Source: Mycobacterium asiaticum
GTDB taxonomy: Bacteria; Actinomycetota; Actinomycetes; Mycobacteriales; Mycobacteriaceae
Direction of reading: 5' to 3'
Assembly: GCF_001673315.1 (NCBI RefSeq)
Contig: NZ_LZLQ01000060.1
Span: 1-46,639, forward strand
DNA length: 46,639 nucleotides
Shown here: positions 34,375 through 43,268 of the stretch, in pieces
Position numbering within the stretch: position 1 is the first letter of the stretch
Layout: each line of letters opens with the position of its first letter
Notes under the pieces: model-generated
What the model saw: the letters and a program-made list of their open reading frames with translations, nothing else
What the model was told of the DNA's origin: nothing
The model's database searches: none
Position numbers and translations under genes: made by a program

Positions 34375-35544
34375 TTAGATGGCGCCGGCCTGCTCGATGA
34401 TGTTGACCATCACCCGCACTCCAATAGCCAACGCGCGCTCGTCGAGGTCGAAGTTCGGCTGGTGCAGGTCCAACTGCGGCCCCTCCCCCGACCACACTCC
34501 TAGCCGCGCCATCGCACCCGGAATTTCCTCGAGATACCAGGAAAAGTCCTCGCCACCGCCGGACTGCCGGGTATCGGCCAGCACATCAGGCCCGACGGCT
34601 TCGATGGCGTGGGTGAGGATGCGCGTTGAGACATCCTCGTTGACCACTGGCGGCACGCCACGCCGGTACTGCATCGTGTGCTCGATCGCCAGCGGCGACA
34701 ACAACCCCCCGACGGACTCGCGGATGAGCCCCTCGAGGTCGATCCACGTCTGGCGGCTGGCGGTACGCACGGTCCCGGCCAGCACCCCGCTCTGCGGAAT
34801 GGCGTTCGGCGCCACACCGGCATTGACCGCACCCCACACCAGCACGGTGCTGTTGCGCGGGTCGATGCGGCGGGACAGCACGCCGGGCAGGCCGGTAATC
34901 AGGGTTCCCAACCCGTACACCAGGTCAGCCGTCAAATGCGGGCGCGAGGTATGACCGCCCGGTGAGTACAGGGTGATCTCCAGTTGATCTGCCGCGGAAG
35001 TGATCGGTCCCAGCCGCACCGCGACCTTGCCCACCTCGAGCCGCGGGTCGCAGTGCAGCGCGAAGATCCGCGACACCCCGGCCAGTGCGCCGGCTGCGAT
35101 CGCATCGATCGCACCGCCGGGCATCAGCTCCTCGGCGGCCTGAAAGATCAACCGCACCCCTACCGGCAGTTCGGGCACCGACGCCAGCGCCAGCGCCGTG
35201 CCCAGCAGGATCGCGGTGTGCGCGTCGTGACCGCAGGCATGCGCGATGTTCGGCATCGTCGAGGCGTATGCAGCACCGGTCCGCTCCGCCATCGGCAAGG
35301 CGTCCATGTCGGCCCGCAGGGCGATCCTGGGCTGATGCTCGGGTCCGAAGTCACAGGTCAAGCCGGTTCCGCCGGGCAGCACCTTGGGATTCAGCCCCGC
35401 GTCACCCAGCCGCTCCGCGACGAACTGGGTGGTGGCGAACTCTTGACGGCCCAACTCGGGATAGCGGTGGATGTGCCGCCGCCACGCGACCATGTCTTCG
35501 TAGTGCGCGGCTAGCCACGATTCGGCGCTGTCGACCAGGCTCAT
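34375..35544 (-). CDS. amiA1: M20 family amidohydrolase AmiA1
   Basis: This is a metal-dependent amidohydrolase/peptidase of the M20D group (hippurate hydrolase, IAA-amino acid hydrolase type). The 389-residue product has WRRHIHRYPELGRQEFATTQ, the metal ligands in HACGHDAHTAILLG, the QAAEE catalytic glutamates, and GGGEDFSWYLEEIPG near the C-terminus. The length equals the M. tuberculosis protein as I recall. ATG 35544 overlaps the amiB1 stop as ATGA, and the upstream extension in this frame is inside amiB1. The physiological N-acyl substrate is unknown. Confidence 0.94.
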   Translation of the reverse strand: MSLVDSAESWLAAHYEDMVAWRRHIHRYPELGRQEFATTQFVAERLGDAGLNPKVLPGGTGLTCDFGPEHQPRIALRADMDALPMAERTGAAYASTMPNIAHACGHDAHTAILLGTALALASVPELPVGVRLIFQAAEELMPGGAIDAIAAGALAGVSRIFALHCDPRLEVGKVAVRLGPITSAADQLEITLYSPGGHTSRPHLTADLVYGLGTLITGLPGVLSRRIDPRNSTVLVWGAVNAGVAPNAIPQSGVLAGTVRTASRQTWIDLEGLIRESVGGLLSPLAIEHTMQYRRGVPPVVNEDVSTRILTHAIEAVGPDVLADTRQSGGGEDFSWYLEEIPGAMARLGVWSGEGPQLDLHQPNFDLDERALAIGVRVMVNIIEQAGAI

Positions 35545-36722
35545 GACGCCGCCCTGCGCTGCTGAGCGGTCAGCACCCGGTCCCGCTGGGCGGGGTCCTC
35601 GGCGAGTGCGACGACCGCTCTGGCCAGCATGATCGCGCCGTCGACCACCGCCTGGTCGGCGCTGGGACCCGCCGCTGCGGCGGTAAAGGCGCGCTGGTGG
35701 ACCGTCGCCCCACCCGCGTCGACGCCGATGATCGGATGGATCCCCGGCAGCGCGTGCGTCACATTGCCCATATCGGTGCTGCCCAACGGCAGCGCCGCTT
35801 CGATGTCGGCGGCCACCGGTTCGCGCCCCAGCCGACGCATCTCCGCCCGGCACACGTCGGCCAGCCACGGGTCCGGTCTGAGCTCGGCGTACGCCGGCCC
35901 GGCCTCGTCGATCTCGTATTCGCAGCCGGCGGCCAGTGCGCCCGCGGCGAAGCAGGCGTACATCCTGCCTTCCAGTTCGCGCAACGAGTCTGATTCCAGC
36001 GCGCGCATCGCGTATTTCAGCGCCGCTTGACCGGGGATGACGTTGACCGCCTGCCCGCCGTCGGTGACGATGCCGTGCGTCATCTGGCCGGGCGCGAGTT
36101 GCTGGCGCAGCAGTCCGACGGCAACCTGGGCGACGGTCGCCGCGTCGGCGGCATTGACCCCGAGGTGCGGGGCCACGGCGGCGTGGGACTCCTTGCCGCG
36201 GTAGCGCACGGTCACCTCGGACAACGCCAGCGACCGCGCTCCGGCGACGTCTGACGGTCCCGGGTGCACCATCACCGCCACCGCGACGTCGTCAAAAGTC
36301 CCGGCACGCAGCATCAGGGCTTTGCCGCCGCCGGACTCCTCGGCGGGGGTGCCCAGCAGGGCGACCGTCAGACCGAGGTCGTCGGCCACCTCGGCCAGCG
36401 CCAGCGCGGTGCCGACCGCCGAGGCCGCAATAATGTTGTGCCCGCAGGCGTGGCCGATCTCGGGCAGTGCGTCGTACTCCGCGCACACCCCGACCACCAG
36501 CGGTCCGCTGCCGAAGTCAGCGCGGAAGGCCGTGTCCAGTCCGGCCGCCGGTGCGACGGCGAACCCACGTTCGGCGACCAGCGCTTTGGCTTTGGCGCAG
36601 CTGCGGTGTTCGTCGAAGGCCAGCTCCGGCTCGGCGTGGATGGCGTGGGAAAGCTCGACCAGATCCCCACCCCGGCGCCGCACCGTCGCCTCGACGCTGT
36701 CCAAGGGGCTTAGTGCGGGCAT
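35541..36722 (-). CDS. amiB1: M20 family amidohydrolase AmiB1
   Basis: A second M20 amidohydrolase, of the p-aminobenzoyl-glutamate/AmhX-like type, lies directly upstream of amiA1 and is translationally coupled to it. The 393-residue protein shows [20 protein letters not shown] start residues ([20 protein letters not shown]), [35 protein letters not shown] and the C-terminal [20 protein letters not shown]. It may form a heteromer or sequential pathway with AmiA1. ATG 36722 has a GATACT -10-like hexamer six bases upstream. It is divergent from deoD, with 34 bp between the starts, so the promoters interleave. Confidence 0.94.
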   Translation of the reverse strand: MPALSPLDSVEATVRRRGGDLVELSHAIHAEPELAFDEHRSCAKAKALVAERGFAVAPAAGLDTAFRADFGSGPLVVGVCAEYDALPEIGHACGHNIIAASAVGTALALAEVADDLGLTVALLGTPAEESGGGKALMLRAGTFDDVAVAVMVHPGPSDVAGARSLALSEVTVRYRGKESHAAVAPHLGVNAADAATVAQVAVGLLRQQLAPGQMTHGIVTDGGQAVNVIPGQAALKYAMRALESDSLRELEGRMYACFAAGALAAGCEYEIDEAGPAYAELRPDPWLADVCRAEMRRLGREPVAADIEAALPLGSTDMGNVTHALPGIHPIIGVDAGGATVHQRAFTAAAAGPSADQAVVDGAIMLARAVVALAEDPAQRDRVLTAQQRRAAS

Positions 36723-36742
36723 CTTCGCAGTATCTCATCGCC

Positions 36743-36748
36743 TAGGCT
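36743..36748 (+). promoter_or_regulatory. -10 hexamer TAGGCT of deoD
   Basis: TAGGCT ends eight bases before GTG 36757 in the 34-bp divergent gap with amiB1. No Shine-Dalgarno is visible. Confidence 0.45.
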
Positions 36749-36756
36749 CGGCCAAT

Positions 36757-37566
36757 GTGACCAGCCTGACGCCCGAGTCCGACGAACTCGCGGCGCAGGC
36801 TGCCGAGGTCATCGCGGAGCGGACCGAGATAGCCGAGCACGACGTCGCAGTCGTGCTGGGCTCGGGGTGGTCGCCGGCCGTCGCGGCGCTGGGCACCCCG
36901 ACCGCGGTCCTGCCGCAGGCCGATGTTCCCGGATTCGCGCCGCCGCGGGCGGCGGGCCACACCGGTGAGCTGTTGTCGGTGCCGGTCGGCGGGCATCGAG
37001 TGCTGGTGCTGGCCGGACGCATTCATCCCTACGAGGGGCATGACCTGCGGCACGTCGTGCACCCCGTCCGGGCGGCGTGTGCGGCGGGAGCGCGAATCGT
37101 GGTGCTCACCAACGCCGCCGGGGGCTTGCGACCGGACATGCGGGTGGGCCAGCCGGTACTGATCAGCGATCACCTGAATCTGACGGCGCGGTCACCGTTG
37201 GTGGGCGCGCAGTTCGTCGATCTGACCGACGCGTACGCGCCCCGACTGCGGGTGCTGGCCCGGGAATCGGATCCCGAGTTGGCCGAGGGCGTCTACGCCG
37301 GCCTGCCCGGACCCCATTACGAGACACCTGCCGAGATCCGGATGCTGCGAATACTGGGTGCTGACCTGGTTGGGATGTCGACGGTGCACGAGACGATCGC
37401 CGCGCGGGCGGCCGGTGCCGAGGTGCTGGGTATATCGCTGGTGACGAACCTGGCAGCCGGAATCACCGGCGAGCCGCTCAACCACGCCGAGGTGCTGGCG
37501 GCCGGGGCGGCATCGGCCGAGCGCATGGGATCGCTGCTGGCCGACGTGATAGCTCGGTTCCAGTGA
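36757..37566 (+). CDS. deoD: Purine nucleoside phosphorylase DeoD
   Basis: The trimeric-type PNP cleaves inosine and guanosine with phosphate in purine salvage. The 269-residue product has [16 protein letters not shown] (phosphate loop), [31 protein letters not shown], the substrate-site [16 protein letters not shown] and [15 protein letters not shown]. It resembles M. tuberculosis DeoD almost throughout. GTG 36757 ([11 protein letters not shown]) fits the homologue length. An open frame reaching back to 36322 overlaps amiB1 and is not real. Its stop overlaps the pmmB start as GTGA, giving a deoD-pmmB operon for nucleoside breakdown. Confidence 0.96.
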   Translation: MTSLTPESDELAAQAAEVIAERTEIAEHDVAVVLGSGWSPAVAALGTPTAVLPQADVPGFAPPRAAGHTGELLSVPVGGHRVLVLAGRIHPYEGHDLRHVVHPVRAACAAGARIVVLTNAAGGLRPDMRVGQPVLISDHLNLTARSPLVGAQFVDLTDAYAPRLRVLARESDPELAEGVYAGLPGPHYETPAEIRMLRILGADLVGMSTVHETIAARAAGAEVLGISLVTNLAAGITGEPLNHAEVLAAGAASAERMGSLLADVIARFQ

Positions 37567-39128
37567 CACCGGAGGAATGGATCGCCCACGACCCCGATCC
37601 GCGGACGGCGGCCGAACTCGCCGCGCTGAGTCCCGACGAACTCGCCGCCCGGTTCGCCCGTCCACTCACCTTCGGTACCGCCGGCTTACGCGGGCCGGTG
37701 CGCGGCGGACCGGACGCGATGAATCTCGCGGTGGTGTTGCGGGCCACCTGGGCGCTCACCCAGATCCTCGAGGCCGACGGGCCGGCGACAGTGGTGGTGG
37801 GCCGCGACGCCCGGCACGGCTCCGCGGAATTCGCCACAGCGGCGGCTGAAGTGTTTGCTGCGCAAGGGTTCTCGGTGTTGCTCTACGACGGCCCGGTGCC
37901 CACTCCGGTGGTCGCGTTCGCGGTGCGGCACACCGGCGCCGCGGCCGGAGTGCAGATCACCGCCTCCCACAACCCGGCCACGGACAACGGTTACAAGGTG
38001 TATCTGCACGGCGGGATGCAGATCGTGTCACCTGTGGACCGCCGCATCGAAGCTGCGATGGCCAAGGCTCCTCCCGCCGACGAAATCCCACGGCAGGCCG
38101 TGCGGCGCGGCGGCGCCGATCTGGTAGAGCGCTACCTGCACCGCGCGGCCGGGGTGAGGCGGGCGAGCGGCAACGTCCGGGTGGCTTTGACGCCGATGCA
38201 CGGCGTCGGCGGCGCGCTGGCCGTCCAGGCACTGCGGCGGGCCGGCTTCGACGACGTGCACACTGTCGCCGCCCAGTTCGCGCCGGACCCCGACTTCCCG
38301 ACCGTGGCGTTCCCCAACCCCGAAGAACCGGGCGCCACGGATGCGCTGCTCGCGCTGGCCGCCGACGTCGGGGCCGACGTGGCGATCGCGCTGGACCCCG
38401 ACGCCGACCGGTGCGCGGTCGGGATACCCGACCGCACCGGCTGGCGCATGCTCTCCGGTGACGAAACTGGCTGGCTACTGGGCGATTACATCCTTTCCCA
38501 CCCCGCCGCGCGGAGCCGGACGGTAGCCAGCACCGTGGTGTCTTCGCGCATGCTTGCCGCGATCGCGGCACACCACGGCGCAAACCATGTCGAGACGCTG
38601 ACCGGCTTCAAGTGGCTGGCGCGCGCGGACGCGAAGGAACCCGGGACGCTGGTCTACGCGTATGAAGAAGCGATCGGTCACTGCGTCGACCCGGCCGCTG
38701 TGCGGGACAAGGACGGCATCAGCGCCGCAGTGTTGTTCTGCGATCTGGTGGCCGCCCTGCGGGGCCGTCCGGTGCCCGAACTGCTCGACGACCTCGCCCG
38801 GCGCTACGGCGTGCACGAAGTCGCCGCGGTGCCGCGTCGCGTCGCCAGCGTCGACGAGGCCGTCGCGCTGATGAGCCGGCTGCGCGACAACCCGCCGGGG
38901 CGGCTGGGCGGCTTCACCGCAACAGTCACCGATATCACCGATGCGCTGCTTTTCACCGGCGGCGACGACGCCACGTCGATGCGGGTGGTAGTGCGACCAT
39001 CCGGCACCGAACCGAAGCTCAAGTGCTACTTGGAAATTCGGTGCGCGCCGACAGCTGACGTGGACTCAGCGCGGCAGCGCGCCCGCCACCGGCGCGATGA
39101 ACTCGTCGCTGCGATTAGTCAGTGGTGA
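37563..39128 (+). CDS. pmmB: Phosphomannomutase/phosphopentomutase-type PmmB
   Basis: This alpha-D-phosphohexomutase family enzyme of 521 residues has [20 protein letters not shown], the catalytic phosphoserine loop [10 protein letters not shown] (Ser135), the metal-binding [19 protein letters not shown], the sugar loop [10 protein letters not shown] and the terminal phosphate-binding [14 protein letters not shown]. It is annotated as phosphomannomutase in M. tuberculosis. Coupling to deoD suggests ribose-1-phosphate to ribose-5-phosphate conversion as the in vivo job, which is inference. The GTG start overlaps the deoD stop. It ends one base from the convergent upp stop. Confidence 0.95.
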   Translation: MTPEEWIAHDPDPRTAAELAALSPDELAARFARPLTFGTAGLRGPVRGGPDAMNLAVVLRATWALTQILEADGPATVVVGRDARHGSAEFATAAAEVFAAQGFSVLLYDGPVPTPVVAFAVRHTGAAAGVQITASHNPATDNGYKVYLHGGMQIVSPVDRRIEAAMAKAPPADEIPRQAVRRGGADLVERYLHRAAGVRRASGNVRVALTPMHGVGGALAVQALRRAGFDDVHTVAAQFAPDPDFPTVAFPNPEEPGATDALLALAADVGADVAIALDPDADRCAVGIPDRTGWRMLSGDETGWLLGDYILSHPAARSRTVASTVVSSRMLAAIAAHHGANHVETLTGFKWLARADAKEPGTLVYAYEEAIGHCVDPAAVRDKDGISAAVLFCDLVAALRGRPVPELLDDLARRYGVHEVAAVPRRVASVDEAVALMSRLRDNPPGRLGGFTATVTDITDALLFTGGDDATSMRVVVRPSGTEPKLKCYLEIRCAPTADVDSARQRARHRRDELVAAISQW

Positions 39129-39129
39129 G

Positions 39130-39753
39130 TCAGCGCGGCCCGAACTGACGGTCGCCGGCGTCGCCGAGGCCCGGCACGATGTAGGCGATCTCGTTGAGCC
39201 CGTCGTCGACGGCCGCGGTGAACAGTCGCGCGTTCGGCGCGGCTTCCTGCACCGCGGCGATGCCTTCCGGCGCCGCCACTACGCACAGCATGGTGATGTC
39301 GGTGGCTCCTCGCTCTTGGAGCAGGCCGATGGTGTGGGTCATCGATCCGCCGGTGGCCAGCATCGGATCGAGGATCATGACCGGCATTGTTGCCAGATCG
39401 TCGGGTAACGACGCCAGATAAGGCACCGGGCGGGCGGTCTCCTCGTCGCGCGCGACACCGACGAAGCCGACGTGCGCCCCGGGTAGTACGGCGTGCGCCT
39501 CGGTCACCATCCCCAACCCGGCCCGCAGCACCGGCACCAGCAGGGGCGGGCTGGCCAGGCGCGACCCCGTGGTCTCGGCGACTGGCGTGCGGATGGGCAC
39601 GGGCACGATAGGCGCGTCGCGAGTGGCCTCGTAGACCAGCATCAACGTCAATTCACGCAGCGCGGCCCGGAACACGGCGTTGTCGGTCCGCTCGTCGCGC
39701 AGCGCGGTCAACCGGACCGCCGCCAGCGGGTGGTCGATGACGTGGACGTCCAC
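39130..39753 (-). CDS. upp: Uracil phosphoribosyltransferase Upp
   Basis: Upp converts uracil and PRPP to UMP in pyrimidine salvage. The 207-residue product begins with GTG ([20 protein letters not shown]), has [20 protein letters not shown], the PRPP loop [17 protein letters not shown], and the uracil-binding [14 protein letters not shown] at the end. This is the standard length. TAGGGT lies six bases before the GTG with no Shine-Dalgarno. It is convergent with pmmB and divergent from sapM, with an 81-bp gap. Confidence 0.96.
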   Translation of the reverse strand: MDVHVIDHPLAAVRLTALRDERTDNAVFRAALRELTLMLVYEATRDAPIVPVPIRTPVAETTGSRLASPPLLVPVLRAGLGMVTEAHAVLPGAHVGFVGVARDEETARPVPYLASLPDDLATMPVMILDPMLATGGSMTHTIGLLQERGATDITMLCVVAAPEGIAAVQEAAPNARLFTAAVDDGLNEIAYIVPGLGDAGDRQFGPR

Positions 39754-39759
39754 GGCGCG

Positions 39760-39765
39760 ACCCTA
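39760..39765 (-). promoter_or_regulatory. -10 hexamer TAGGGT of upp
   Basis: TAGGGT on the minus strand is six bases before the upp GTG at 39753. This is leaderless-type. Confidence 0.45.
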
Positions 39766-39822
39766 TATAACGATCGGGTTCACCCGCGCGTTTTCGTCCG
39801 GGCAACCGGCAAATCCCAGCCA

Positions 39823-39828
39823 TATACT
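39823..39828 (+). promoter_or_regulatory. -10 hexamer TATACT of sapM
   Basis: TATACT, a strong -10, ends six bases before GTG 39835. This decides the start and predicts a leaderless mRNA. Confidence 0.5.
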
Positions 39829-39834
39829 CCGGGC

Positions 39835-40689
39835 GTGCAGGGGTTGCGACGATATCTGACCAGCTTTTTCTGCGCGTTGGCGGCGCTGAGTGCGCTGCCG
39901 GTCCCGCCCGTCCGGGCCGCGGCGGCGCTGCCTGCCTATGCCCACGTGGTGATCGTGGTCGAGGAGAACCGCTCGCAGGCCAACATCATCGGCAGCAAGC
40001 AAGCACCGTTCATCAACGCGCTGGCTGCGGGCGGAGCGATGATGGCACAGTCGTTCGCCGAAACCCATCCCAGCGAACCGAACTACCTGGCGTTATTCGC
40101 CGGCAGCACGTTCGGCGTGACCAAGGACAGCTGCCCGGTGAACGCCGGCGCCGCGCCCAACCTGGCTTCGGAACTGCTGGCATCGGGCCGCACCTTCGGT
40201 GGCTTCTCCGAGGACCTGCCCGCGGTGGGGTCGACGGTGTGCAGTGCGGGCAAGTACGGCCGCAAGCACGTGCCCTGGGTCAACTTCACGAATGTGCCGC
40301 CAACGGTGTCCGTGCCGTTCTCGGCGTTCCCCAGTCCTGCGAACTATGCGAGCTTGCCGACGGTCTCGTTCGTCATCCCCAACAACGACAACAACATGCA
40401 CGACGGATCCATCGCCCAGGGCGACGCCTGGCTGAACCGCCAGATGACGCCCTATGCGAACTGGGCGAAAGCCAACAACAGCCTGCTGATCGTCACCTGG
40501 GACGAGGACGACGGCGGACCCCGCAACCAGATCCCGACGGTGTTCTACGGGGCGCACGTGTTGCCCGGCACATCGAACGAGACCATCAACCACTACAACC
40601 TGCTCGCCACGCTGGAAGAGATGTACGGACTACCCAAAACCGGCTACGCGGCCAATGCTCCCGTCATCTCGAGTATTTGGGGCGGATAA
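39835..40689 (+). CDS. sapM: Secreted acid phosphatase SapM
   Basis: SapM is an exported phosphatase that in M. tuberculosis removes phosphate from phosphoinositides and arrests phagosome maturation. The 284-residue product has a Sec signal (LTSFFCALAALSALPVPPVR) likely cut in the RAAA region. The mature enzyme has VVIVVEENRSQANIIGS, AETHPSEPNYLALFAGSTFG, AVGSTVCSAGKYGRKHVPWV, NDNNMHDGSIAQGDAWL and the metal-site-like WDEDDG. It matches Rv3310 closely in its mature part, while the signal region is shorter. GTG 39835 is set by the TATACT six bases upstream. Rv3311 follows after 33 bp. Confidence 0.95.
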   Translation: MQGLRRYLTSFFCALAALSALPVPPVRAAAALPAYAHVVIVVEENRSQANIIGSKQAPFINALAAGGAMMAQSFAETHPSEPNYLALFAGSTFGVTKDSCPVNAGAAPNLASELLASGRTFGGFSEDLPAVGSTVCSAGKYGRKHVPWVNFTNVPPTVSVPFSAFPSPANYASLPTVSFVIPNNDNNMHDGSIAQGDAWLNRQMTPYANWAKANNSLLIVTWDEDDGGPRNQIPTVFYGAHVLPGTSNETINHYNLLATLEEMYGLPKTGYAANAPVISSIWGG

Positions 40690-40709
40690 GCGCGAACGGT
40701 CCGGGTCGC

Positions 40710-40715
40710 TATTGT
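40710..40715 (+). promoter_or_regulatory. -10 hexamer TATTGT of the Rv3311-like gene
   Basis: TATTGT ends seven bases before ATG 40723 and favours this start over GTG 40714, which overlaps the hexamer. Confidence 0.45.
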
Positions 40716-40722
40716 GTGCCGC

Positions 40723-42045
40723 ATGGCTGCTGACCTCGTGCCGATCCGCTTGAGCCTGTCTGAGGGCGACCGCTACACGCTGTGGGCGCCCCGCTGGCGT
40801 GACTCCGGGGACGAGTGGGAAGCGTTCCTGGGCAAGGACGAGGACCTCTACGTTTTCGAGAGTGTCGCCGACCTTGCTGCGTTCGTGCGCGGCGGCGGTG
40901 AGCACGATCTGGTCGACCACCCGGCGTGGAATGAGATCACCGAGGTGCACGCCCACAAGCTGGACCCGGCCGAAGACAAGCATTTCGACCTGGTGGCGGT
41001 CGAGGAGTTGGTGGCCGAGAAGCCGACCGAGAAGTCGGTGACCGCGCTGGCCGCAACGCTGGCGATTGTGTCGTCCATCGGATCGGTGTGCGAGTTGGCG
41101 CCGATCTCGAAGTTCTTCAATGGCAATCCCAGCCTGGGGACCGTCTCCGGCGGCATCGACCATTTCAGCGGCAGGGCTGGTCAGAAGCGCTGGAACGCGA
41201 TCGCCGAGATAATCGGTCGCAGCTGGGACGACGTGGTCGAGGCCATCGACGGCATCGCCACCATCCCCGCGGTCGATGAAAAACTGGCCGCGAAGGCCGC
41301 CGAGGAACTCGAGGAAGAGGTCGAAGAAGAGGAAGAGGAGGACGCGGCCGCCGAAGTCGAAGGAGCCGACGATGCCTCCGATGATGCCGACGAAGTCGTC
41401 GACGAGGCGTCCGCTGCGGAGTCTGACGAGTCTGACGATGAGGACTCCGAAGACGGAGAGGACCGCGCGGAAGGCGACACCGTCGTGCTCGGCAGCGACG
41501 AGGACTTCTGGGTAGAGGTGGGTATCGATCCCATCCGGATCATGACGGGATCGGGCACCTTCTACACGCTGCGGTGCTACCTCGACGACCGTCCCATCTT
41601 CCTGGGTCGCAACGGCCGGATCAGCGTGTTCAGCTCTGAGCGGGCGCTGGCCCGCTACCTCGCCGACGAGCACGACCATGACTTGTCCGAGTTGGCCACC
41701 TACGCCGACATCCGCACCGCCGCCACCGACGGGTCACTGAAAGTCGATATCACCGACGAGAACGTCTACGTGCTCAGCGGGCTGGCCGACGACTTCGCAG
41801 ACGGGCCGGAGGCCGTGGATCGCGAGCAACTCGACCTCGCGGTCGAACTGTTGCGCGACATCGGCGACTACTCCGAGGAACGGACCGTCGACAAGGCGCT
41901 GGAGCCGAGCAAGCCGCTGGGCAAGCTGATCGCGTACGTGCTGGAGCCCGAATCGGCTAGCAAGCCCACCGGACCGTATGCGTCCGCGGTGCGGGCTTGG
42001 GAGAAGCTGGAAGCCTTCGTGGATAGCCGGCTGCGGCGCGAGTAG
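40723..42045 (+). CDS. Acidic protein with duplicated domain (Rv3311 type)
   Basis: The 440-residue protein matches Rv3311, of unknown function. Residues 188-253 are a highly acidic linker (ELEEEVEEEEEEDAAAEVEG and further Asp/Ser/Glu runs). The flanking parts look like two copies of one domain: YTLWAPRW..., LGKDEDLYVFESVADLAAFV and HDLVDHPAWNEI on the left, against YTLRCYLDDRPIFLGRNGRI, SVFSSERALARYLADEHDHD and LSELATYADI on the right. No signal peptide or membrane segment is seen, so it should be cytosolic. The nucleotide sequence of the linker is GAG/GAC-rich and prone to slippage. Confidence 0.9.
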   Translation: MAADLVPIRLSLSEGDRYTLWAPRWRDSGDEWEAFLGKDEDLYVFESVADLAAFVRGGGEHDLVDHPAWNEITEVHAHKLDPAEDKHFDLVAVEELVAEKPTEKSVTALAATLAIVSSIGSVCELAPISKFFNGNPSLGTVSGGIDHFSGRAGQKRWNAIAEIIGRSWDDVVEAIDGIATIPAVDEKLAAKAAEELEEEVEEEEEEDAAAEVEGADDASDDADEVVDEASAAESDESDDEDSEDGEDRAEGDTVVLGSDEDFWVEVGIDPIRIMTGSGTFYTLRCYLDDRPIFLGRNGRISVFSSERALARYLADEHDHDLSELATYADIRTAATDGSLKVDITDENVYVLSGLADDFADGPEAVDREQLDLAVELLRDIGDYSEERTVDKALEPSKPLGKLIAYVLEPESASKPTGPYASAVRAWEKLEAFVDSRLRRE

Positions 42046-42132
42046 GACGACGGCGTCTCGGGCAGGTGTCAGTCTCGGCACAGCTCGTCCGCCACGCTTG
42101 CCAGGGCCGGCGTGGCACTGTTCGATGACGAC

Positions 42133-42720
42133 ATGTCCGCCGGTGTAGCAGCCGTTGTAGCGGTACCGGAGCTGATCGCCGCGGCCGCAACGGATTTGGC
42201 GACGATTGACCGTACTCTCGCCGTGGCCCGGATGACCGCGGCCGGGCCCACCAGCAACGTGCTACCCGCTGCAGCCGACGAAGTGTCGGGCGCTGTAGCG
42301 CAGCTGTTTTCCCAGCAGGCCCGCGAATATCAGCGGACGGCCGGACACGGGGCGGCCTACCTCCAGCAATTCGTCGAGCACCTGGCGTTGGCCGCTCGCT
42401 CCTATGGCGGCGTCGACGCCGCCAACGCTTCTACGCTGGGGACCGCAGCCGCCGACGCTTACCTGACCGCGGCCGCTTCTGCGTTGGGGACCGCAGCCGC
42501 CGACGCTTCTGCGTTGGGGATCGCGAACGCTTCTGCCTTGGGGACCGCGGCCGCCGGCCTCCCCTCGTTCGATCCGCTGGTGGCCAATGTGACGACGCTG
42601 TTTTTTCAGGTAGCCGCGGGGGCCTACTACTTGCTGTTCCCGATCCTGTTGCCGCCCATTTTTCTTGCGCTGGCCATTTGGCTGCCGCTGGCGTTCTTGA
42701 GTTCGGTGTTACCGCTCTAA
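42133..42720 (+). CDS. Short PE family protein with hydrophobic C-terminal tail
   Basis: Residues 1-95 form a PE domain: MSAGVAAVVAVPELIAAAAT, then PAAADEVSGAVAQLFSQQAR. Next comes an imperfect repeat of about ten residues (ASALGTAAADA-like, encoded by a 30-bp tandem unit at about 42425-42550). The last 40 residues are strongly hydrophobic (VAAGAYYLLFPILLPPIFLA, then LAIWLPLAFLSSVLPL), so the protein may be membrane-anchored. ATG 42133 gives the standard PE start, and GTG 42112 is an alternative. PE proteins are ESX/type VII substrates. No PPE gene is adjacent. I recall no counterpart next to Rv3311 in H37Rv. Confidence 0.85.
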   Translation: MSAGVAAVVAVPELIAAAATDLATIDRTLAVARMTAAGPTSNVLPAAADEVSGAVAQLFSQQAREYQRTAGHGAAYLQQFVEHLALAARSYGGVDAANASTLGTAAADAYLTAAASALGTAAADASALGIANASALGTAAAGLPSFDPLVANVTTLFFQVAAGAYYLLFPILLPPIFLALAIWLPLAFLSSVLPL

Positions 42721-42728
42721 GTTTTTGG

Positions 42729-42791
42729 ACGCGCTGGGAAGACACAGGTGCGCGCTAGGACGACACAGGTACGCGCTGGGAAGACACAGGT
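42729..42791 (+). repeat. Three tandem 21-bp repeats
   Basis: ACGCGCTGGGAAGACACAGG plus T occurs at 42729 and 42771, and a variant with three changes lies between at 42750. The block begins 9 bp after the PE gene stop and runs straight into the hairpin at 42793. Confidence 0.9.
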
Positions 42792-42792
42792 A

Positions 42793-42865
42793 TTTGCCCG
42801 CCTCTGAGCGACAACCGACCATCGAGTGTCGCTGCCGGCGCCGTTGTCGCCCAGAGGCGGGCAAA
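42793..42865. repeat. Long hairpin 1 of a 92-bp tandem repeat
   Basis: The 23-nt arm 42793-42815 pairs with 42843-42865 with a single mismatch, around a 27-nt loop that itself contains CGAC/GTCG. It is followed 92 bp on by a second copy. It may terminate the PE transcript or serve as a recombination or structural element. This and the next two entries' region make up most of a 548-bp gap without genes. Confidence 0.85.
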
Positions 42866-42893
42866 GGTCATGCCCTTCCGCAGACGCGGCATT

Positions 42894-42948
42894 CTCTGAG
42901 CGACAACCGACCATCGAGTGTCGCTGCCGGCGCCGTTGTCGCTCAGAG
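42894..42948. repeat. Hairpin 2, second copy of the 92-bp repeat
   Basis: A perfect 14-nt stem (CTCTGAGCGACAAC and its complement) surrounds the same 27-nt loop as hairpin 1. The right flank, AGGCGGGCAAAGGTCATG, is shared too, but the left flank is truncated. The two stems differ by a change that improves pairing here. Confidence 0.85.
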
Positions 42949-43268
42949 GCGGGCAAAGGTCATGCGCTTCCGGCAGGGCGAGGCAGCCCGCGGAAACCAG
43001 GTAGCAGGCCCTCTCTGATGCGGCGTTGACCGGCTAGAGGCTTGCATTTTGGTTGCGAAGTTGAGTGAACGTTTTGTACGTTGAGCGGGCCGTCCCACGA
43101 CGACGAACGGTCCCGTCAACACACCTATGTTTAGTGGATATTCCTTTGAACTGCAGCAGTTCTCGGACATCACGCACCAGTGGAACCCGCAACCGATCCG
43201 ACTACTCCTGCCTAGGAGTCCCGCGAACCCGCGGGGCGCCGGGGCAACGCCACCACGATAGGAACTGA

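Noticed and set aside
34084..34503. 139-codon plus-strand frame through the 94-bp repeats
   Set aside because: The repeat period is not a multiple of three, so each copy is read in a different frame. The product is Arg/His/Pro noise running antisense into amiA1.
42729..42948. CRISPR-like short repeats or a tRNA gene
   Set aside because: The 21-bp units have no spacers, and the hairpins do not fold as a tRNA cloverleaf. They are tandem repeats and inverted repeats.
43065..43268. 67-codon plus-strand frame ending just before the Cys-rich gene
   Set aside because: It is Arg/Ser/Thr-rich with no motif, its GTG lacks a Shine-Dalgarno, and it covers the presumed promoter region of the peptide gene.
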